From NCBI RefSeq assembly GCF_001427875.1, contig NZ_LMHK01000002.1:1299436-1363435 (forward strand): DNA of 64,000 nt. The letters are read 5' to 3'. The stretch comes from Devosia sp. Root685 (lineage in GTDB: Bacteria > Pseudomonadota > Alphaproteobacteria > Rhizobiales > Devosiaceae). The position numbers and the translations under genes were made by a program. Shown here piece by piece: positions 19,273-28,642 of this stretch (the stretch's first letter is position 1; each line of letters starts with the position of its first letter). The notes under the pieces were generated by a model. That model was not told where the DNA came from and did no database searches. It saw nothing but the letters and a program-made list of their open reading frames with translations.

Positions 19273-19415
19273 GTGGCATGGGCCCCACCCCATCCCTAAC
19301 GCCACCTTTCACAATTTGATAAAACCCGGTGCGTTAACCTTATTCCTTACCCGATCATTAAGACCTTCAGCCGATTTTGGGCCTCATGTTTAGGCGTATA
19401 TCGACGAGGCCAAAA

Positions 19416-20093
19416 ATGAAGCGTTCCGCCATTGTGATTTCTGCTCTCCTGACGCTGACCGCGTCGGCAGGAGCCGCCGATCTGGGTTGGAACAGCGCCC
19501 CGGCCACGTCCCCCATGTATTCGTCCACCTCGGCCGTCGACTGGAATGGCTTTTATGCCGGCGTCAATGGCGGTTACGCTTTTGGCAACGCCGCGACATC
19601 CCCCGCGATTGCCAATACCAACAATAACAGCTCCGGCTGGACCGGCGGCATCCAGGCCGGCGTCAATGCCGACATGGGCGGCTTCGTGCTCGGCGGCGAA
19701 GCCGATTTCCAGCTGTCCAACCTGGGCTATAGCGAACCGGCTGCCGGCGGCGTCGGCACCTTCGAATCCAAGCTCGACAACTTTGGCACCATTCGCGGCC
19801 GTGCCGGCGTAACCTTTGGTCAGGTCATGCCCTATGCAACCCTCGGCGCCGCCTTTGGCCGCGGCACCTCGCAGATCGTCAACGGCCCCCTCACCACCTC
19901 GCAGTCGGCCACCCATTTCGGCTGGACCGCCGGCCTCGGCATCGAGGCCAAGGCCACCGACAATATCTCGGTCAAGGCCGAATACCTCTATGTCGACCTC
20001 GGCAGCCAGGCCTATGGCAACCTGCCCGGCGGCTCCCGCGACATCGGCCACAAATTCAGCGTCATCCGCGCCGGCGTCAATTACAGCTTCTAA
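19416..20093 (+). CDS. Outer-membrane beta-barrel protein (Omp25/porin-family)
   Basis: A 225-residue exported protein. A signal peptide (MKRSAIVISALLTLTASAGAA, cut after about residue 21) precedes an eight-strand OmpA-like barrel rich in alternating Gly/aromatic strands. It contains WNGFYAGVNGGYAFG, typical of the Omp25/Omp31 family of Hyphomicrobiales, and the terminal strand VIRAGVNYSF ends in Phe, the usual BAM signal. The ATG at 19416 has a GAGG ribosome site. A strong terminator follows. Confidence 0.9.
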   Translation: MKRSAIVISALLTLTASAGAADLGWNSAPATSPMYSSTSAVDWNGFYAGVNGGYAFGNAATSPAIANTNNNSSGWTGGIQAGVNADMGGFVLGGEADFQLSNLGYSEPAAGGVGTFESKLDNFGTIRGRAGVTFGQVMPYATLGAAFGRGTSQIVNGPLTTSQSATHFGWTAGLGIEAKATDNISVKAEYLYVDLGSQAYGNLPGGSRDIGHKFSVIRAGVNYSF

Positions 20094-20135
20094 GGCCCGA
20101 GGCCGAAAGGCCTTGCTCCTCCCCTCACAAAAATC

Positions 20136-20168
20136 GGCCCCGTTCGCATCCCGAACGGGGCCTTTTTC
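20136..20168 (+). terminator. Rho-independent terminator of the outer-membrane protein gene
   Basis: An 11-bp perfect stem (GGCCCCGTTCG / CGAACGGGGCC) with a short CATCC loop is followed by TTTTTCTT. Confidence 0.93.
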
Positions 20169-20663
20169 TTATCCACACTGCCGCAGCACTTTGGCGATCG
20201 CGGCATTTGAGCCCCGGGCGCCAAACGCGTGCCCATCGAAAACCTCGAGCCCGCCCTGGCTTTTCTCTCGCACAAAGCCGACGCGGATCAGGTCCGCGGC
20301 GCGCTGCGCGATTCCGGCCCATTGGCGGGCCACCGGTCCACGCACCAGGATCGAACTGCCATCGCTATGAATGAGCGGAAAATCCTGCGCAAAAACGGTG
20401 CCGCCCGCCGCGGCAAGACTGCCCGAGCTTGCCCCGCCCACATTGATGGCCAGACTCATCGCCTTGGCCTCAGCAACCTCCTTGCTTGGCTTGCGCACCC
20501 AGAACGCCATGGCAAGGTCTCCGCCGCGACAGGCGAATTGGAACTGCGCCGCGCCCGTGTCGAAATAGGCGATGGGAACGCCCGCGCCCTCATATTTCCA
20601 TTCCGCCGCGACGCTAGGCACTGCCAGGGCAAGGCAGAGGACAATGGAAAGAGATTTGAGCAT
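20169..20663 (-). CDS. Hypothetical exported protein
   Basis: A 164-residue protein with a signal peptide (MLKSLSIVLCLALAVPSVAA) and a mature domain starting EWKYEG. One Cys pair, Cys45 and Cys163 near the C-terminus, could form a disulfide. I do not recognise the family. It is convergent with the outer-membrane protein gene and its stop codon adjoins that gene's terminator. Confidence 0.75.
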   Translation of the reverse strand: MLKSLSIVLCLALAVPSVAAEWKYEGAGVPIAYFDTGAAQFQFACRGGDLAMAFWVRKPSKEVAEAKAMSLAINVGGASSGSLAAAGGTVFAQDFPLIHSDGSSILVRGPVARQWAGIAQRAADLIRVGFVREKSQGGLEVFDGHAFGARGSNAAIAKVLRQCG

Positions 20664-20809
20664 CGCGCGTCCTGCCGGATTTTAGTGAATATGTGCCGCC
20701 CGGCGTCGCGTGCCGGGTGTCTTGCGCCGCGCACCTTGAAGCGCCTTGGTAAACGCCACCCTAATTCGCCCCGCAATCGACGCCCACCAAAGCGCGATTA
20801 AATCCAAAA

Positions 20810-20838
20810 TTGACCGATATCGCAAAATCACGTACTAT
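20810..20838 (+). promoter_or_regulatory. Sigma-70 type promoter of the Cds1-like gene
   Basis: TTGACC (20810-20815), a 17-bp spacer and TACTAT (20833-20838) lie in an unusually AT-rich stretch 37-65 bp before the ATG at 20875. The downstream ATTATATAAGCCAATAATAGG would form a roughly 30-nt leader. Confidence 0.6.
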
Positions 20839-20874
20839 TATATAAGCCAATAATAGGATGTTGTTCTTCTAATT

Positions 20875-21990
20875 ATGGACATTTTAGAACACAGAGAAAC
20901 CTGGACAAGCCGCGCCATTCGAACGCTCGACGCCGACGCGCAGCGCTCCGCCGATTCCCATCTTATCCCCCTGGCCCTGCCCGGTTTTCCAGAAGTAGAC
21001 TTCTACTTCAAGGACGAATCCTGCCACCCGACCGGCAGTCTAAAACATCGCCTGGCGCGCTCGCTCATTCTCTATGGCCTCTGCAACGGCGTCATCGGCC
21101 CCGATACCGCGCTTGTTGAGGCCTCCTCCGGCTCCACCGCCGTCAGCGAAGCCTATTATGCCCGCCTCCTCGGCCTCAAATTCTACGCCGTCTTGCCGCG
21201 CACCACGTCCTGCACAAAGATCGAAGCCATCGAGCAATATGGCGGCCACTGCGTCTTCGTCGATGAACCCTCGGCCATCTATGACGCAGCCAAAAACCTC
21301 GCGGCCCGCGAGGGCGGGCACTATCTCGACCAGTTCACCTTCGCCGAGCGCGCCACCGATTGGCGCGGCAATAACAATATCGCCGAATCGATCTTTCGCC
21401 AGATGGCCATGGAGCGCCACCCCATCCCGCGCTGGGTGGTGATGAGCCCGGGCACCGGCGGCACCTCCGCCACCATCGGCCGCTACATTCTCTACAAAAG
21501 TTTTAAAACCGAACTCTGCGTCCCCGATCCGGAATTTTCCGCCTTTTACGAAGGCTGGACCCAAACCGACACCGCCTGTCGCTGCCAGCGCGGCAGCCGC
21601 ATCGAAGGCATCGGCCGCCCCCGCATGGAAGCCTCCTTCGTGCCCAACGTCGTCGACGCCATGCTCAAGGTCCCCGACTCCGTCTCGATTGCAGCAACAA
21701 GAGTGCTCTCAAAACGCCTCAGCCGCCGCGTCGGCGGCTCCACGGGCACCAATTTTATCGGTCTTCTCTGGGCCGCCTCCGAAATGGCCCAGCGCGATGA
21801 AGCCGGCTCCATCGTAACCCTCATCTGCGACAGCGGCGAACGCTACGCCCAAACCTATTTTTCCGATGACTGGCTGGCGCAACAGGGCATCGACATCGCC
21901 GACGACATGGCGCGTATCGAAGAGGTCATCGCAACGGGTATTTTTAACCCCGACCTGCTGATTGCCGGCCACCGCAAAGACCGCGTTTAG
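20875..21990 (+). CDS. PLP-dependent cysteine synthase-family protein (L-cysteine desulfhydrase Cds1-like)
   Basis: A 371-residue fold-type II PLP enzyme. The Schiff-base lysine is Lys57 in HPTGSLKHRLARS. Phosphate binding is by SPGTGGTSATIGRY, and the Asn/Ser loop is EASSGSTAVSEAYYA. The stretch FAERATDWRGNNNIAESIF is characteristic of the Cds1 group, which degrades L-cysteine to pyruvate, ammonia and sulfide and is longer than CysK. Functional assignment is from family likeness. It is monocistronic, with its own promoter, and is followed by a repeat block. Confidence 0.85.
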   Translation: MDILEHRETWTSRAIRTLDADAQRSADSHLIPLALPGFPEVDFYFKDESCHPTGSLKHRLARSLILYGLCNGVIGPDTALVEASSGSTAVSEAYYARLLGLKFYAVLPRTTSCTKIEAIEQYGGHCVFVDEPSAIYDAAKNLAAREGGHYLDQFTFAERATDWRGNNNIAESIFRQMAMERHPIPRWVVMSPGTGGTSATIGRYILYKSFKTELCVPDPEFSAFYEGWTQTDTACRCQRGSRIEGIGRPRMEASFVPNVVDAMLKVPDSVSIAATRVLSKRLSRRVGGSTGTNFIGLLWAASEMAQRDEAGSIVTLICDSGERYAQTYFSDDWLAQQGIDIADDMARIEEVIATGIFNPDLLIAGHRKDRV

Positions 21991-22007
21991 GGACGCAGTC
22001 CCCAGCA

Positions 22008-22146
22008 GGCTCATGGTGAGGTCCGAAGCGCCAGCGTAGCCTCGAACCACGAGGTCGTGGCACGAGAGCAGTGTGAGGAGAAAAACCCACCCCACACGCG
22101 ATGCAACACCTCCCCCTAGATGGGGGAAGAAGGGAGGGGGTGGAGC
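22008..22146. repeat. Composite intergenic repeat block
   Basis: The first part (22008-22065) is GGCTCATGGTGAGGTCCGAA...GCCTCGAACCACGAGGTCGTGG, matching the family at 4201, 17437 and 32938. The second part (about 22098-22146) is CACCTCCCCCTAGATGGGGG followed by AGGGAGGGGGTGG, a G/C-rich palindrome similar in style to 28562-28615. It separates the convergent Cds1 and cyclophilin genes. Confidence 0.7.
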
Positions 22147-22169
22147 CACACGCACCAGGCAGGCGGCTC

Positions 22170-22691
22170 TTAACCCCTCACCACCCGCGAAAACGTCACC
22201 GGCACTTCCGGATGATCACTCTCTGCCGCCGCCTTCCCAAAAATCCGCCGCACCGTATCCTCGCCCTCGACCACCTGCCCGAACGCGGCAAACCCCTGCC
22301 CATCGGGATTACGCTTGCCGCCGAAATCGAGCTCCGGCTGATCACCAATACAGATGAAAAATTCCGAAGCCGCCGAGCCCGGCGCAAAGCGCGCCATGGA
22401 GACGGTCATGTTCTTGTGCTTGATCCCAGTGACATCATTGGTCTCATGCGCAATCGGGGCAAACGGCGCCGGCCTCTCGTCCGAAGCGCGATATCCCCAC
22501 TGCACCACCTCGATCTTGATCGGTTTCTCCGGCTCATTGCTGTCGGTCACGATACGATAGGCCGTGGCGTCGTTGAGATAGCCGCCATCGACATAGGCGA
22601 GAAAATTGGCAGCCGAAATCGGCGCGTTCTTATCGTCGACCGCAATGGTGAAAGTGCCGAGTTCGGTTTCGAGAATGACAGGGATGGTCAC
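22170..22691 (-). CDS. Peptidyl-prolyl cis-trans isomerase, cyclophilin type
   Basis: A 173-residue cyclophilin without a signal peptide, so cytoplasmic. N-terminal LETELGTFTIAVDDKNAPISAANFLAYVDGGYLN matches the family, with MARFAPGSAASEFFICIGDQPELDFGG carrying the active-site strand. The catalytic Arg of the FHR motif appears as AYRIV. The Phe/Trp residues that bind cyclosporin are only partly kept, so inhibitor sensitivity is doubtful. Confidence 0.9.
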   Translation of the reverse strand: MTIPVILETELGTFTIAVDDKNAPISAANFLAYVDGGYLNDATAYRIVTDSNEPEKPIKIEVVQWGYRASDERPAPFAPIAHETNDVTGIKHKNMTVSMARFAPGSAASEFFICIGDQPELDFGGKRNPDGQGFAAFGQVVEGEDTVRRIFGKAAAESDHPEVPVTFSRVVRG

Positions 22692-22707
22692 GATATAAAT
22701 CCGGGTA

Positions 22708-22743
22708 TGAAAGAGAGCTCCCGCCGGACGACCCGGCGGGAGC
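22708..22743 (-). terminator. Terminator of the opp operon
   Basis: Read leftward, GCTCCCGCCGG-GTCGT-CCGGCGGGAGC forms a perfect 11-bp stem, followed by TCTCTTTC. It lies 8 bp after the oppA stop codon. Confidence 0.75.
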
Positions 22744-22750
22744 GATTGGT

Positions 22751-24331
22751 CTACTGTGCGATTTGAGCGTCGCGGAAATAAGGCACGTTGAGCGGCGAAC
22801 GCCAGAAGCCGGTCACTTCCGGGCTCATCATCATGTAATTGTAGCGGTGATACTGCGGCAGGATGATGTGATCGTTCATCAGGATCGCCTCGGCCTTGCG
22901 CATTTCGTCGCGCGATGCGACCTCGTCGCTCGTCGCCTTGGCTGCTTCGATCGCCGCGTCATAATCGGCATTCGACCAATTCGCGAGATTGTTGGCATTG
23001 CCGGTGACAAAATTGTCGAGGAAGGTCATCGGATGCGGATAGTCGGCGCCCCAGCCCATCTGCGCGATCTGGTACTCAACCTTCTGCACTTCGGGATAGA
23101 ACACCTGCCATTCGGTGGCCTGGATATCGACGTCGATATTGAGGTTTTCCTTCCACATCTGCTGGATGGCTTCGAGCAGCTTTTCGATCGGCGGAGAGGA
23201 ATAGGTCACGTAGACGGTCTTGGGGAAACCTTCGCCATTGGGGAAACCGCCCTCGGCCAATTCGGCCTTGGCGCCTTCGACATCTGCGGTTTCCGAGAGA
23301 CCAAACGTATCGCGGCCCTCGGTGAAATCTTCCCCGGCCAGGCTCATGCCGGGCGGCACTAGGCCAAGGGCCGGCGTATCGGCCGATTGCAGCACGAATT
23401 CGATGATTTCCGAACGATCGATCGCCATCGAGAGCGCCTTGCGCACATGGAGATTGTCGAGCGGGGCTTGATGCGGATTGAAGAAACCATAGGTCGTGCC
23501 CAGAGCCGGCACGATCATGAAGCCGGGCGCTTCAACCGAGAGACGCGGAATTTCTGGCGCCGGCACCGCTTCGATACCGTCGACATCGCCCGCCTCAAAC
23601 GCGGCCAGCGCCGTCGCAGGATCGGGGATCAGGCGGAAAGTCAGCTTGTCGAGGCTGACCGCATCGGCGTCATAATAGTTCGGGTTCTTTTCGAAAACGA
23701 CCGACTCGCCCTGATTGAACGCGGTCACGCGGAACGGCCCGGTGCCGATAAAGGTCGCGGGATTACGCGTCCAGCCTTCGGGATCAGCCGAAACCACATC
23801 TTCGCGCACGGGATAGAAGGTCGGGTAATTCAGCAGCTGCAGCATATAGGGCACGCGCTGCTTGAGCGTGAATGTCAGCGTCTTGTCGTCGGGTGCCGAA
23901 ACGGCAATCGCACTGGCATCGCCACCGCCAAAAGCCTCTTCGGCGCCAACGATGTGATAGAGCATCTGCGAGTTCATCGCGCCGGTCGCCGGATCAAGCA
24001 CGCGCTTCCAGGCATAGACGAAGTCCGAAGCTTTCACCGGCTCCCCATCCGACCATTTTGCATCGCGCAGGTGGAACGTATAGGTGAGGCCATCCTCGGA
24101 AATGTCCCAGCTTTCGGCCAAAGCCGGCACGACTTCGCCCTCGGGGCTCAGGCGCACGAGGCCTTCAAACGTATTGCCGATGATCGGGGAAGCAAAGGTT
24201 TCCGCCGTGGTGCCGGGATCGTATTTGGCGCTTTCATTGTTGACCACATAGGTCAATTCGCCGGCGGCAAAGGCCGAGCCGGCCGAAGCCAGCAGCGCCG
24301 CGGTTATGAGCGGCAGAACCAGTCTCTTCAT
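22751..24331 (-). CDS. oppA: Oligopeptide ABC transporter, periplasmic binding protein
   Basis: A 526-residue exported solute-binding protein of the SBP_bac_5 family. The signal peptide is MKRLVLPLITAALLASAGSAFAA. It contains family blocks such as VPALAESWDISEDGLTYTFHLRDAKWSDG, VYAWKRVLDPATG and a C-terminal ILMNDHIILPQYHRYNYMM. A longer frame runs upstream to 24454, but the ATG at 24329-24331 starts the signal peptide. It binds oligopeptides for the OppBCDF transporter and is last in that operon. Confidence 0.93.
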   Translation of the reverse strand: MKRLVLPLITAALLASAGSAFAAGELTYVVNNESAKYDPGTTAETFASPIIGNTFEGLVRLSPEGEVVPALAESWDISEDGLTYTFHLRDAKWSDGEPVKASDFVYAWKRVLDPATGAMNSQMLYHIVGAEEAFGGGDASAIAVSAPDDKTLTFTLKQRVPYMLQLLNYPTFYPVREDVVSADPEGWTRNPATFIGTGPFRVTAFNQGESVVFEKNPNYYDADAVSLDKLTFRLIPDPATALAAFEAGDVDGIEAVPAPEIPRLSVEAPGFMIVPALGTTYGFFNPHQAPLDNLHVRKALSMAIDRSEIIEFVLQSADTPALGLVPPGMSLAGEDFTEGRDTFGLSETADVEGAKAELAEGGFPNGEGFPKTVYVTYSSPPIEKLLEAIQQMWKENLNIDVDIQATEWQVFYPEVQKVEYQIAQMGWGADYPHPMTFLDNFVTGNANNLANWSNADYDAAIEAAKATSDEVASRDEMRKAEAILMNDHIILPQYHRYNYMMMSPEVTGFWRSPLNVPYFRDAQIAQ

Positions 24332-24342
24332 TGCACTCTCTC

Positions 24343-25347
24343 CTATTGCGGGGCCCTTACCCCGTTTGCGTATTGCGCCAGTTCCCCGGCGAAGTGGCAG
24401 GCGGCCAGATGCCCCCCGCCTATATCGGTCAGTTGCGGCTCGACGCGCGCACAAAGTTCGGTCGCGAACGGGCAGCGCGTGCGGAAACGGCAGCCGGATG
24501 GAATGTCGATGGGGCTCGGAATTTCCCCCTGCATCGGCTCTGCCGCCCGCGCGGCTTCCGGGTCCGGCACCGGAATGGCCGAGAGCAGCGCCCGGGTATA
24601 GGGGTGCGAAGGCCGATGGTAGAGATCGGCGCTGGTCGCGAGCTCGACGATTTTGCCTAAGTACATCACCCCGATCCGGTCCGAGATATGCCGAACCATG
24701 GAAAGGTCATGGGTGATGAACAGATAGGTCAGCCCCAGGTCCGCCTGCAGGTCCTCAAGCATGTTGACGACCTGGGCCTGCACGGAAACATCGAGCGCCG
24801 AAATCGGCTCGTCGCAGATCACCAGATCCGGCTCCAACGCAATCGCCCGCGCAATCCCGATACGTTGCCGCTGCCCACCAGAAAATTCATGCGCAAAGCG
24901 CTGCGCGGAATCGCTCGGCAGCCCGACCCGATCAAGCAGACCCACCACCTTCTTCCGCCGCTCCGCCGCCGTGCCGACACCGGCAATCTCCAGCGGCTCG
25001 GCAATCAGGTCGCCCACACTCATGCGTGGATTGAGGCTGGCATAAGGGTCCTGAAAAATCATCTGCACCCGCCGCCGGAAATTCCCCAGCAACCCCTCCG
25101 GCGCTTTCCCGACCTCCTGCCCGTCAAAGACGATGCTGCCCAAAGTCGGCTCATGCAGCCGAATAACCGTCCGCGCCAACGTCGATTTTCCGCACCCGGA
25201 TTCGCCCACCAGTCCAAGCGTCTCGCCCTTCATCAGGTCGAGATCGACCCCATCCACCGCCCGCAGGATCGGCTTTTGGGCGAATGGGGCGGCCGGCAGC
25301 CGGAAATGCTTGTGAAGGTCGCGCAGTTGCAGAAGAGGCTGGGTCAT
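24343..25347 (-). CDS. oppF: Oligopeptide ABC transporter ATP-binding protein
   Basis: A 334-residue ATPase with Walker [10 protein letters not shown]-loop region, signature LVGSGGQ-like [14 protein letters not shown], and Walker [17 protein letters not shown]. The C-terminal oligopeptide-transporter extension ([21 protein letters not shown]) carries the Cys cluster common in OppD/OppF. It pairs with OppD and overlaps it by 4 bp. Confidence 0.93.
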   Translation of the reverse strand: MTQPLLQLRDLHKHFRLPAAPFAQKPILRAVDGVDLDLMKGETLGLVGESGCGKSTLARTVIRLHEPTLGSIVFDGQEVGKAPEGLLGNFRRRVQMIFQDPYASLNPRMSVGDLIAEPLEIAGVGTAAERRKKVVGLLDRVGLPSDSAQRFAHEFSGGQRQRIGIARAIALEPDLVICDEPISALDVSVQAQVVNMLEDLQADLGLTYLFITHDLSMVRHISDRIGVMYLGKIVELATSADLYHRPSHPYTRALLSAIPVPDPEAARAAEPMQGEIPSPIDIPSGCRFRTRCPFATELCARVEPQLTDIGGGHLAACHFAGELAQYANGVRAPQ

Positions 25348-26348
25348 GCCGCCACCTCATGCACCGCATCCACCTTGGGCGCCTCGGGATGCTGCAACCA
25401 GCACCGCGACTGATGAGAGGCACCAAACAGCGGCGGCAGTGCCGCCATGCATTGGCTCATCGCATGCGGACAGCGCGGCGCAAAAGGACATCCCGGCGGC
25501 GGTGCCAACATGTTCGGCGGGCTCCCCGGAATAGGCGTCAGCCGCCGATGCGTATCATCCCGCAAATCGGGCACAGCCCCCAAGAGCCCCACCGTATAGG
25601 GATGCGCCGGCCGGGCGAAGAGATCACGCACCGGCGCCGTCTCCATGATCAGCCCGCCATAAAGCACCAGCACCCGATCGGTCACCTCGGCAATGACGCC
25701 AAGGTCATGGGTAATCAAAATGACGGACATGCCCAACCGCCGCTGCAAATTCTTGAGCAGCGCCAGGATCTGCCGCTGAATGGTCACATCCAGCGCCGTC
25801 GTCGGCTCGTCGGCGATCAGCAGTTTCGGGTCACAGGCCAGCGCCATGGCAATCATCACGCGCTGCCGCATGCCGCCCGAAAATTCATGCGGATAGGAGT
25901 CGAGACGCTTGGCCGCCGACGGAATCCGTACCAGCTCGAACAGCTCCACCGCCCGCGCCCGCGCTTCCGCCGCGCTCGCTTTCCGATGCCGCCGCACGGC
26001 TTCCATCACCTGCTCGCCCACGGTCAGCGTGGGATTGAGCGAGGTCATCGGGTCCTGAAAAATCACCCCGATCCGATTACCCCGCAGGTCCGACAGCGCC
26101 TCTTCGTCGAGCGAGAGAATATCGGTCCCTTCAAACGTCGCCGACCCCGCCTTGATCGTTCCGCCGGCCTTGAGGAGCCGCAATACCGACATGCAGGTGA
26201 TCGATTTCCCCGAGCCGCTCTCCCCCACGAGCCCGAGCATTTCGCCCTCATAGACGTCAAAACTAACGCCCCGCACCGCCTGCACTTCGCCGCGCCGCGT
26301 GAAGAACGAGGTCGTCAAATCCCGCACCGACAGAATGGGCTGGTTCAT
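25344..26348 (-). CDS. oppD: Oligopeptide ABC transporter ATP-binding protein
   Basis: A 334-residue ATPase with Walker A GESGSGKS, signature [14 protein letters not shown] and Walker [17 protein letters not shown]. The C-terminal Cys-rich region [14 protein letters not shown] often binds an Fe-S cluster in this family. It overlaps oppC and oppF by 4 bp each, which indicates tight translational coupling. Confidence 0.93.
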   Translation of the reverse strand: MNQPILSVRDLTTSFFTRRGEVQAVRGVSFDVYEGEMLGLVGESGSGKSITCMSVLRLLKAGGTIKAGSATFEGTDILSLDEEALSDLRGNRIGVIFQDPMTSLNPTLTVGEQVMEAVRRHRKASAAEARARAVELFELVRIPSAAKRLDSYPHEFSGGMRQRVMIAMALACDPKLLIADEPTTALDVTIQRQILALLKNLQRRLGMSVILITHDLGVIAEVTDRVLVLYGGLIMETAPVRDLFARPAHPYTVGLLGAVPDLRDDTHRRLTPIPGSPPNMLAPPPGCPFAPRCPHAMSQCMAALPPLFGASHQSRCWLQHPEAPKVDAVHEVAA

Positions 26349-27517
26349 CGTCCGGCCCTCGGATCAAGCGCATCGCGCAAACCATCGCCCAAAAAGTTGA
26401 AGGCAAACATGGTGAGCGAAATCGCGGCGGCCGGGAAAAACAACTGATGCGGATAGGCCCGCAACGTCTCGACCGCCTCCGAGGTCAGCGAACCCCAGGA
26501 CGCCAGCGGCGGCGTCACGCCGAGCCCGATAAAACTCATAAAGCTCTCGATGAAGATGGCCGAGGGGATCAGCATGGTCAGGGTGACAATGATCGGCCCG
26601 ATGGAATTGGGTAAGAGGTGCCGCGTCAGGATGCGTGCCGGCGAAGCCCCCATGGTCCGCGCCGCCGCCACATAATCCTGGCTCTTCAAGCTGAGGATTT
26701 GCCCGCGCACGATCCGCGCCATATCCACCCAGAACACCGAGCCGATAGCGACGATGATGGAGAGCAATCCAGAGTCAAAAACCACCATCAGCAACACGAC
26801 ATAAAGCGTCAGCGGAATGGTCGAAATGATCTCGACAAAGCGCATCATCACCGCATCGACCTTCCCGCCCATATACCCGGCAACGCCGCCATAAAAGACG
26901 CCGATGAAAAAGTTCACCAGCGTCGCGACAAAGGCTACGGTCAACGAAATCTGCGCCCCATAAAGCTGCCGCACCAGGATATCGCGCCCCAACTGATCGG
27001 TGCCGAAGAGATAGGTCTTGTTCCAGCTCCAACCGCTCGGCCTGACTTCACTGCCATCTTCAAGCAGCAGCCGCACCGGCAGCTTCGAATAATCCAGCAT
27101 CAGCGTTTGATCGCCGAACTCATAGGGCTGGCTCTTCTTGATCATATCCTTGCGCCCGCCGCGCAGGAGCCCCAGCATGTTTCCGTCCGCGTCCACCTCA
27201 TAGAGGTTGAAGTTCGACGCATTGAGGAAGAACCGCGTCACCTCCCCAGCGCCATCCGTCACCGCATAGGTTTCAAAAAACGGCGGAATATTCGCCAGTT
27301 TCAAGTCCTGCTTGAAATAGGTGTGCGGCGAGAAATACGGCCCGAAGAACGCGGCGATCACCAGCGCAATAATGAACACAATGCTGACCACAGCCGGCTT
27401 GTTGGCCCAAAGCCGCCGCCGCACTTCCTGCCCATAGGTCGGCGCGGGCGGCGCAATGGGCGCCACCTTCTCCCCTGCCGGCACGTTGGCCCACATTTCC
27501 GGCGAGATATCGGTCAT
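26345..27517 (-). CDS. oppC: Oligopeptide ABC transporter permease
   Basis: A 390-residue permease, longer than a typical OppC (about 300). The N-terminal cytoplasmic arm and first membrane helix (KPAVVSIVFIIALVIAAFFGPYF) are followed by a periplasmic insertion of about 100 residues, then five more helices. The EAA loop AARTMGASPARILTRHLLPN contacts the ATPases. The ATG at 27515-27517 overlaps the oppB stop by 4 bp. A longer frame upstream is not preferred. Confidence 0.92.
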   Translation of the reverse strand: MTDISPEMWANVPAGEKVAPIAPPAPTYGQEVRRRLWANKPAVVSIVFIIALVIAAFFGPYFSPHTYFKQDLKLANIPPFFETYAVTDGAGEVTRFFLNASNFNLYEVDADGNMLGLLRGGRKDMIKKSQPYEFGDQTLMLDYSKLPVRLLLEDGSEVRPSGWSWNKTYLFGTDQLGRDILVRQLYGAQISLTVAFVATLVNFFIGVFYGGVAGYMGGKVDAVMMRFVEIISTIPLTLYVVLLMVVFDSGLLSIIVAIGSVFWVDMARIVRGQILSLKSQDYVAAARTMGASPARILTRHLLPNSIGPIIVTLTMLIPSAIFIESFMSFIGLGVTPPLASWGSLTSEAVETLRAYPHQLFFPAAAISLTMFAFNFLGDGLRDALDPRAGR

Positions 27518-28443
27518 GCGGCAGCCTTGGTCAGTTTGATGCGCGGGTCGAGCCACACATAGAGAAGGTCAACGATCAGGATCATGACCATCAGGATCGC
27601 GGCATAGAAAATGGTGATGCCCATGATGGCGGTATAGTCGCGATTGGTGATCGACAGCACGAATTGCCGCCCGATCCCCGGCAGCGCAAAAATCTGCTCG
27701 ATGACAAACGACCCGGTAATCAGGTTGGCCACCACCGGCCCAAGTACCGTCACCACCGGCAGTAGCGAATTGCGCAGCCCGTGCTTGAAAAGGATCTGCC
27801 CTTTTCGCAATCCCTTGGCCCGCGCCGTCACCATATAATCCTGATCGAGCGTTTCGAGCAGCGACGAACGCGTCAGCCGCGACACGAAGGAAATCCAGAA
27901 CCCCGACAGCGCAAAAACCGGCAGAAAATACCCCCGCCAATCGTCGAGTCCAAACGTCGGCACCCAACCGAGCCGCAGCGCAAAAAAGTAGATGGAAACG
28001 GTCGCGATCACATAGCTTGGAATAGCCACGCCGAGCGTTGCGATAAACATCACCGTTGTATCGGGCCAGCGATTACGATTGAGCGCGGCAATCACCCCGA
28101 GCGGCACCCCAAGCGCCACGACGCAGATCACGGCCAGCAATCCCGTCCGCAGCGTCACCGGCAAGCCCGCCGCGATCATCGAATTGATCGACACACCGGG
28201 ATATTTGAACGACGGCCCCAAATCGAACGTCAGAATCCGCCCGAGATAATTGAGATATTGCTGCCAGATCGGCTGATCGAGCCCATATTTGGCATTGAGC
28301 GCCGCCGCGATCTCAGGCGCCAGCATACGCTCGGACACGAACGGCCCGCCCGGCACGGCATGCATCAAGAAAAACGTCAGCGTGACAATCGCCCAGAGGG
28401 TGACGAGCATCATGCCCAGGCGATTGAGAATATAGGTAAACAT
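27514..28443 (-). CDS. oppB: Oligopeptide ABC transporter permease
   Basis: A 309-residue inner-membrane permease with six helices. It starts MFTYILNRLGMMLVTLWAIVTLTFF, the standard OppB/DppB N-terminus, and has an EAA loop (TARAKGLRKGQILFKHGLRNSLLPVV). It is first in the five-gene operon oppBCDFA, transcribed from the repeat-containing gap at 28444-28642. Confidence 0.93.
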   Translation of the reverse strand: MFTYILNRLGMMLVTLWAIVTLTFFLMHAVPGGPFVSERMLAPEIAAALNAKYGLDQPIWQQYLNYLGRILTFDLGPSFKYPGVSINSMIAAGLPVTLRTGLLAVICVVALGVPLGVIAALNRNRWPDTTVMFIATLGVAIPSYVIATVSIYFFALRLGWVPTFGLDDWRGYFLPVFALSGFWISFVSRLTRSSLLETLDQDYMVTARAKGLRKGQILFKHGLRNSLLPVVTVLGPVVANLITGSFVIEQIFALPGIGRQFVLSITNRDYTAIMGITIFYAAILMVMILIVDLLYVWLDPRIKLTKAAA

Positions 28444-28561
28444 CAGCTACGCCGCCTCAGGAAGGCCGTGCTGAAGATAGACGCGGTCTTGAAACATCCC
28501 GCCACAAAACCACCAAAGCGACGCAAACTCAATCCGATTACAGGAGACTCACAGGCATTAT

Positions 28562-28615
28562 TTACCCCACCGGCCCACCTCCTCCCCCGACCAGGCGGAG
28601 GCCGGGTGGGGGTAT
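28562..28615. repeat. G/C-rich palindromic intergenic repeat
   Basis: ACCCCACCGGCCCACCTCC, a short loop, and GGCGGAGGCCGGGTGGGGGT form an interrupted inverted repeat upstream of oppB. Confidence 0.6.
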
Positions 28616-28642
28616 CGGCAAACGCCGGCACCCCCACAAAAC

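Noticed and set aside
23387-24601. Plus-strand open frame of 404 codons across oppA and oppF
   Set aside because: Shadow of the opp genes; no ribosome site or domain.
25240-25262. GACCCCATCCACC inside oppF as a copy of the right-zone repeat
   Set aside because: It is coding sequence and lacks the CGGTC half; the short match is chance.
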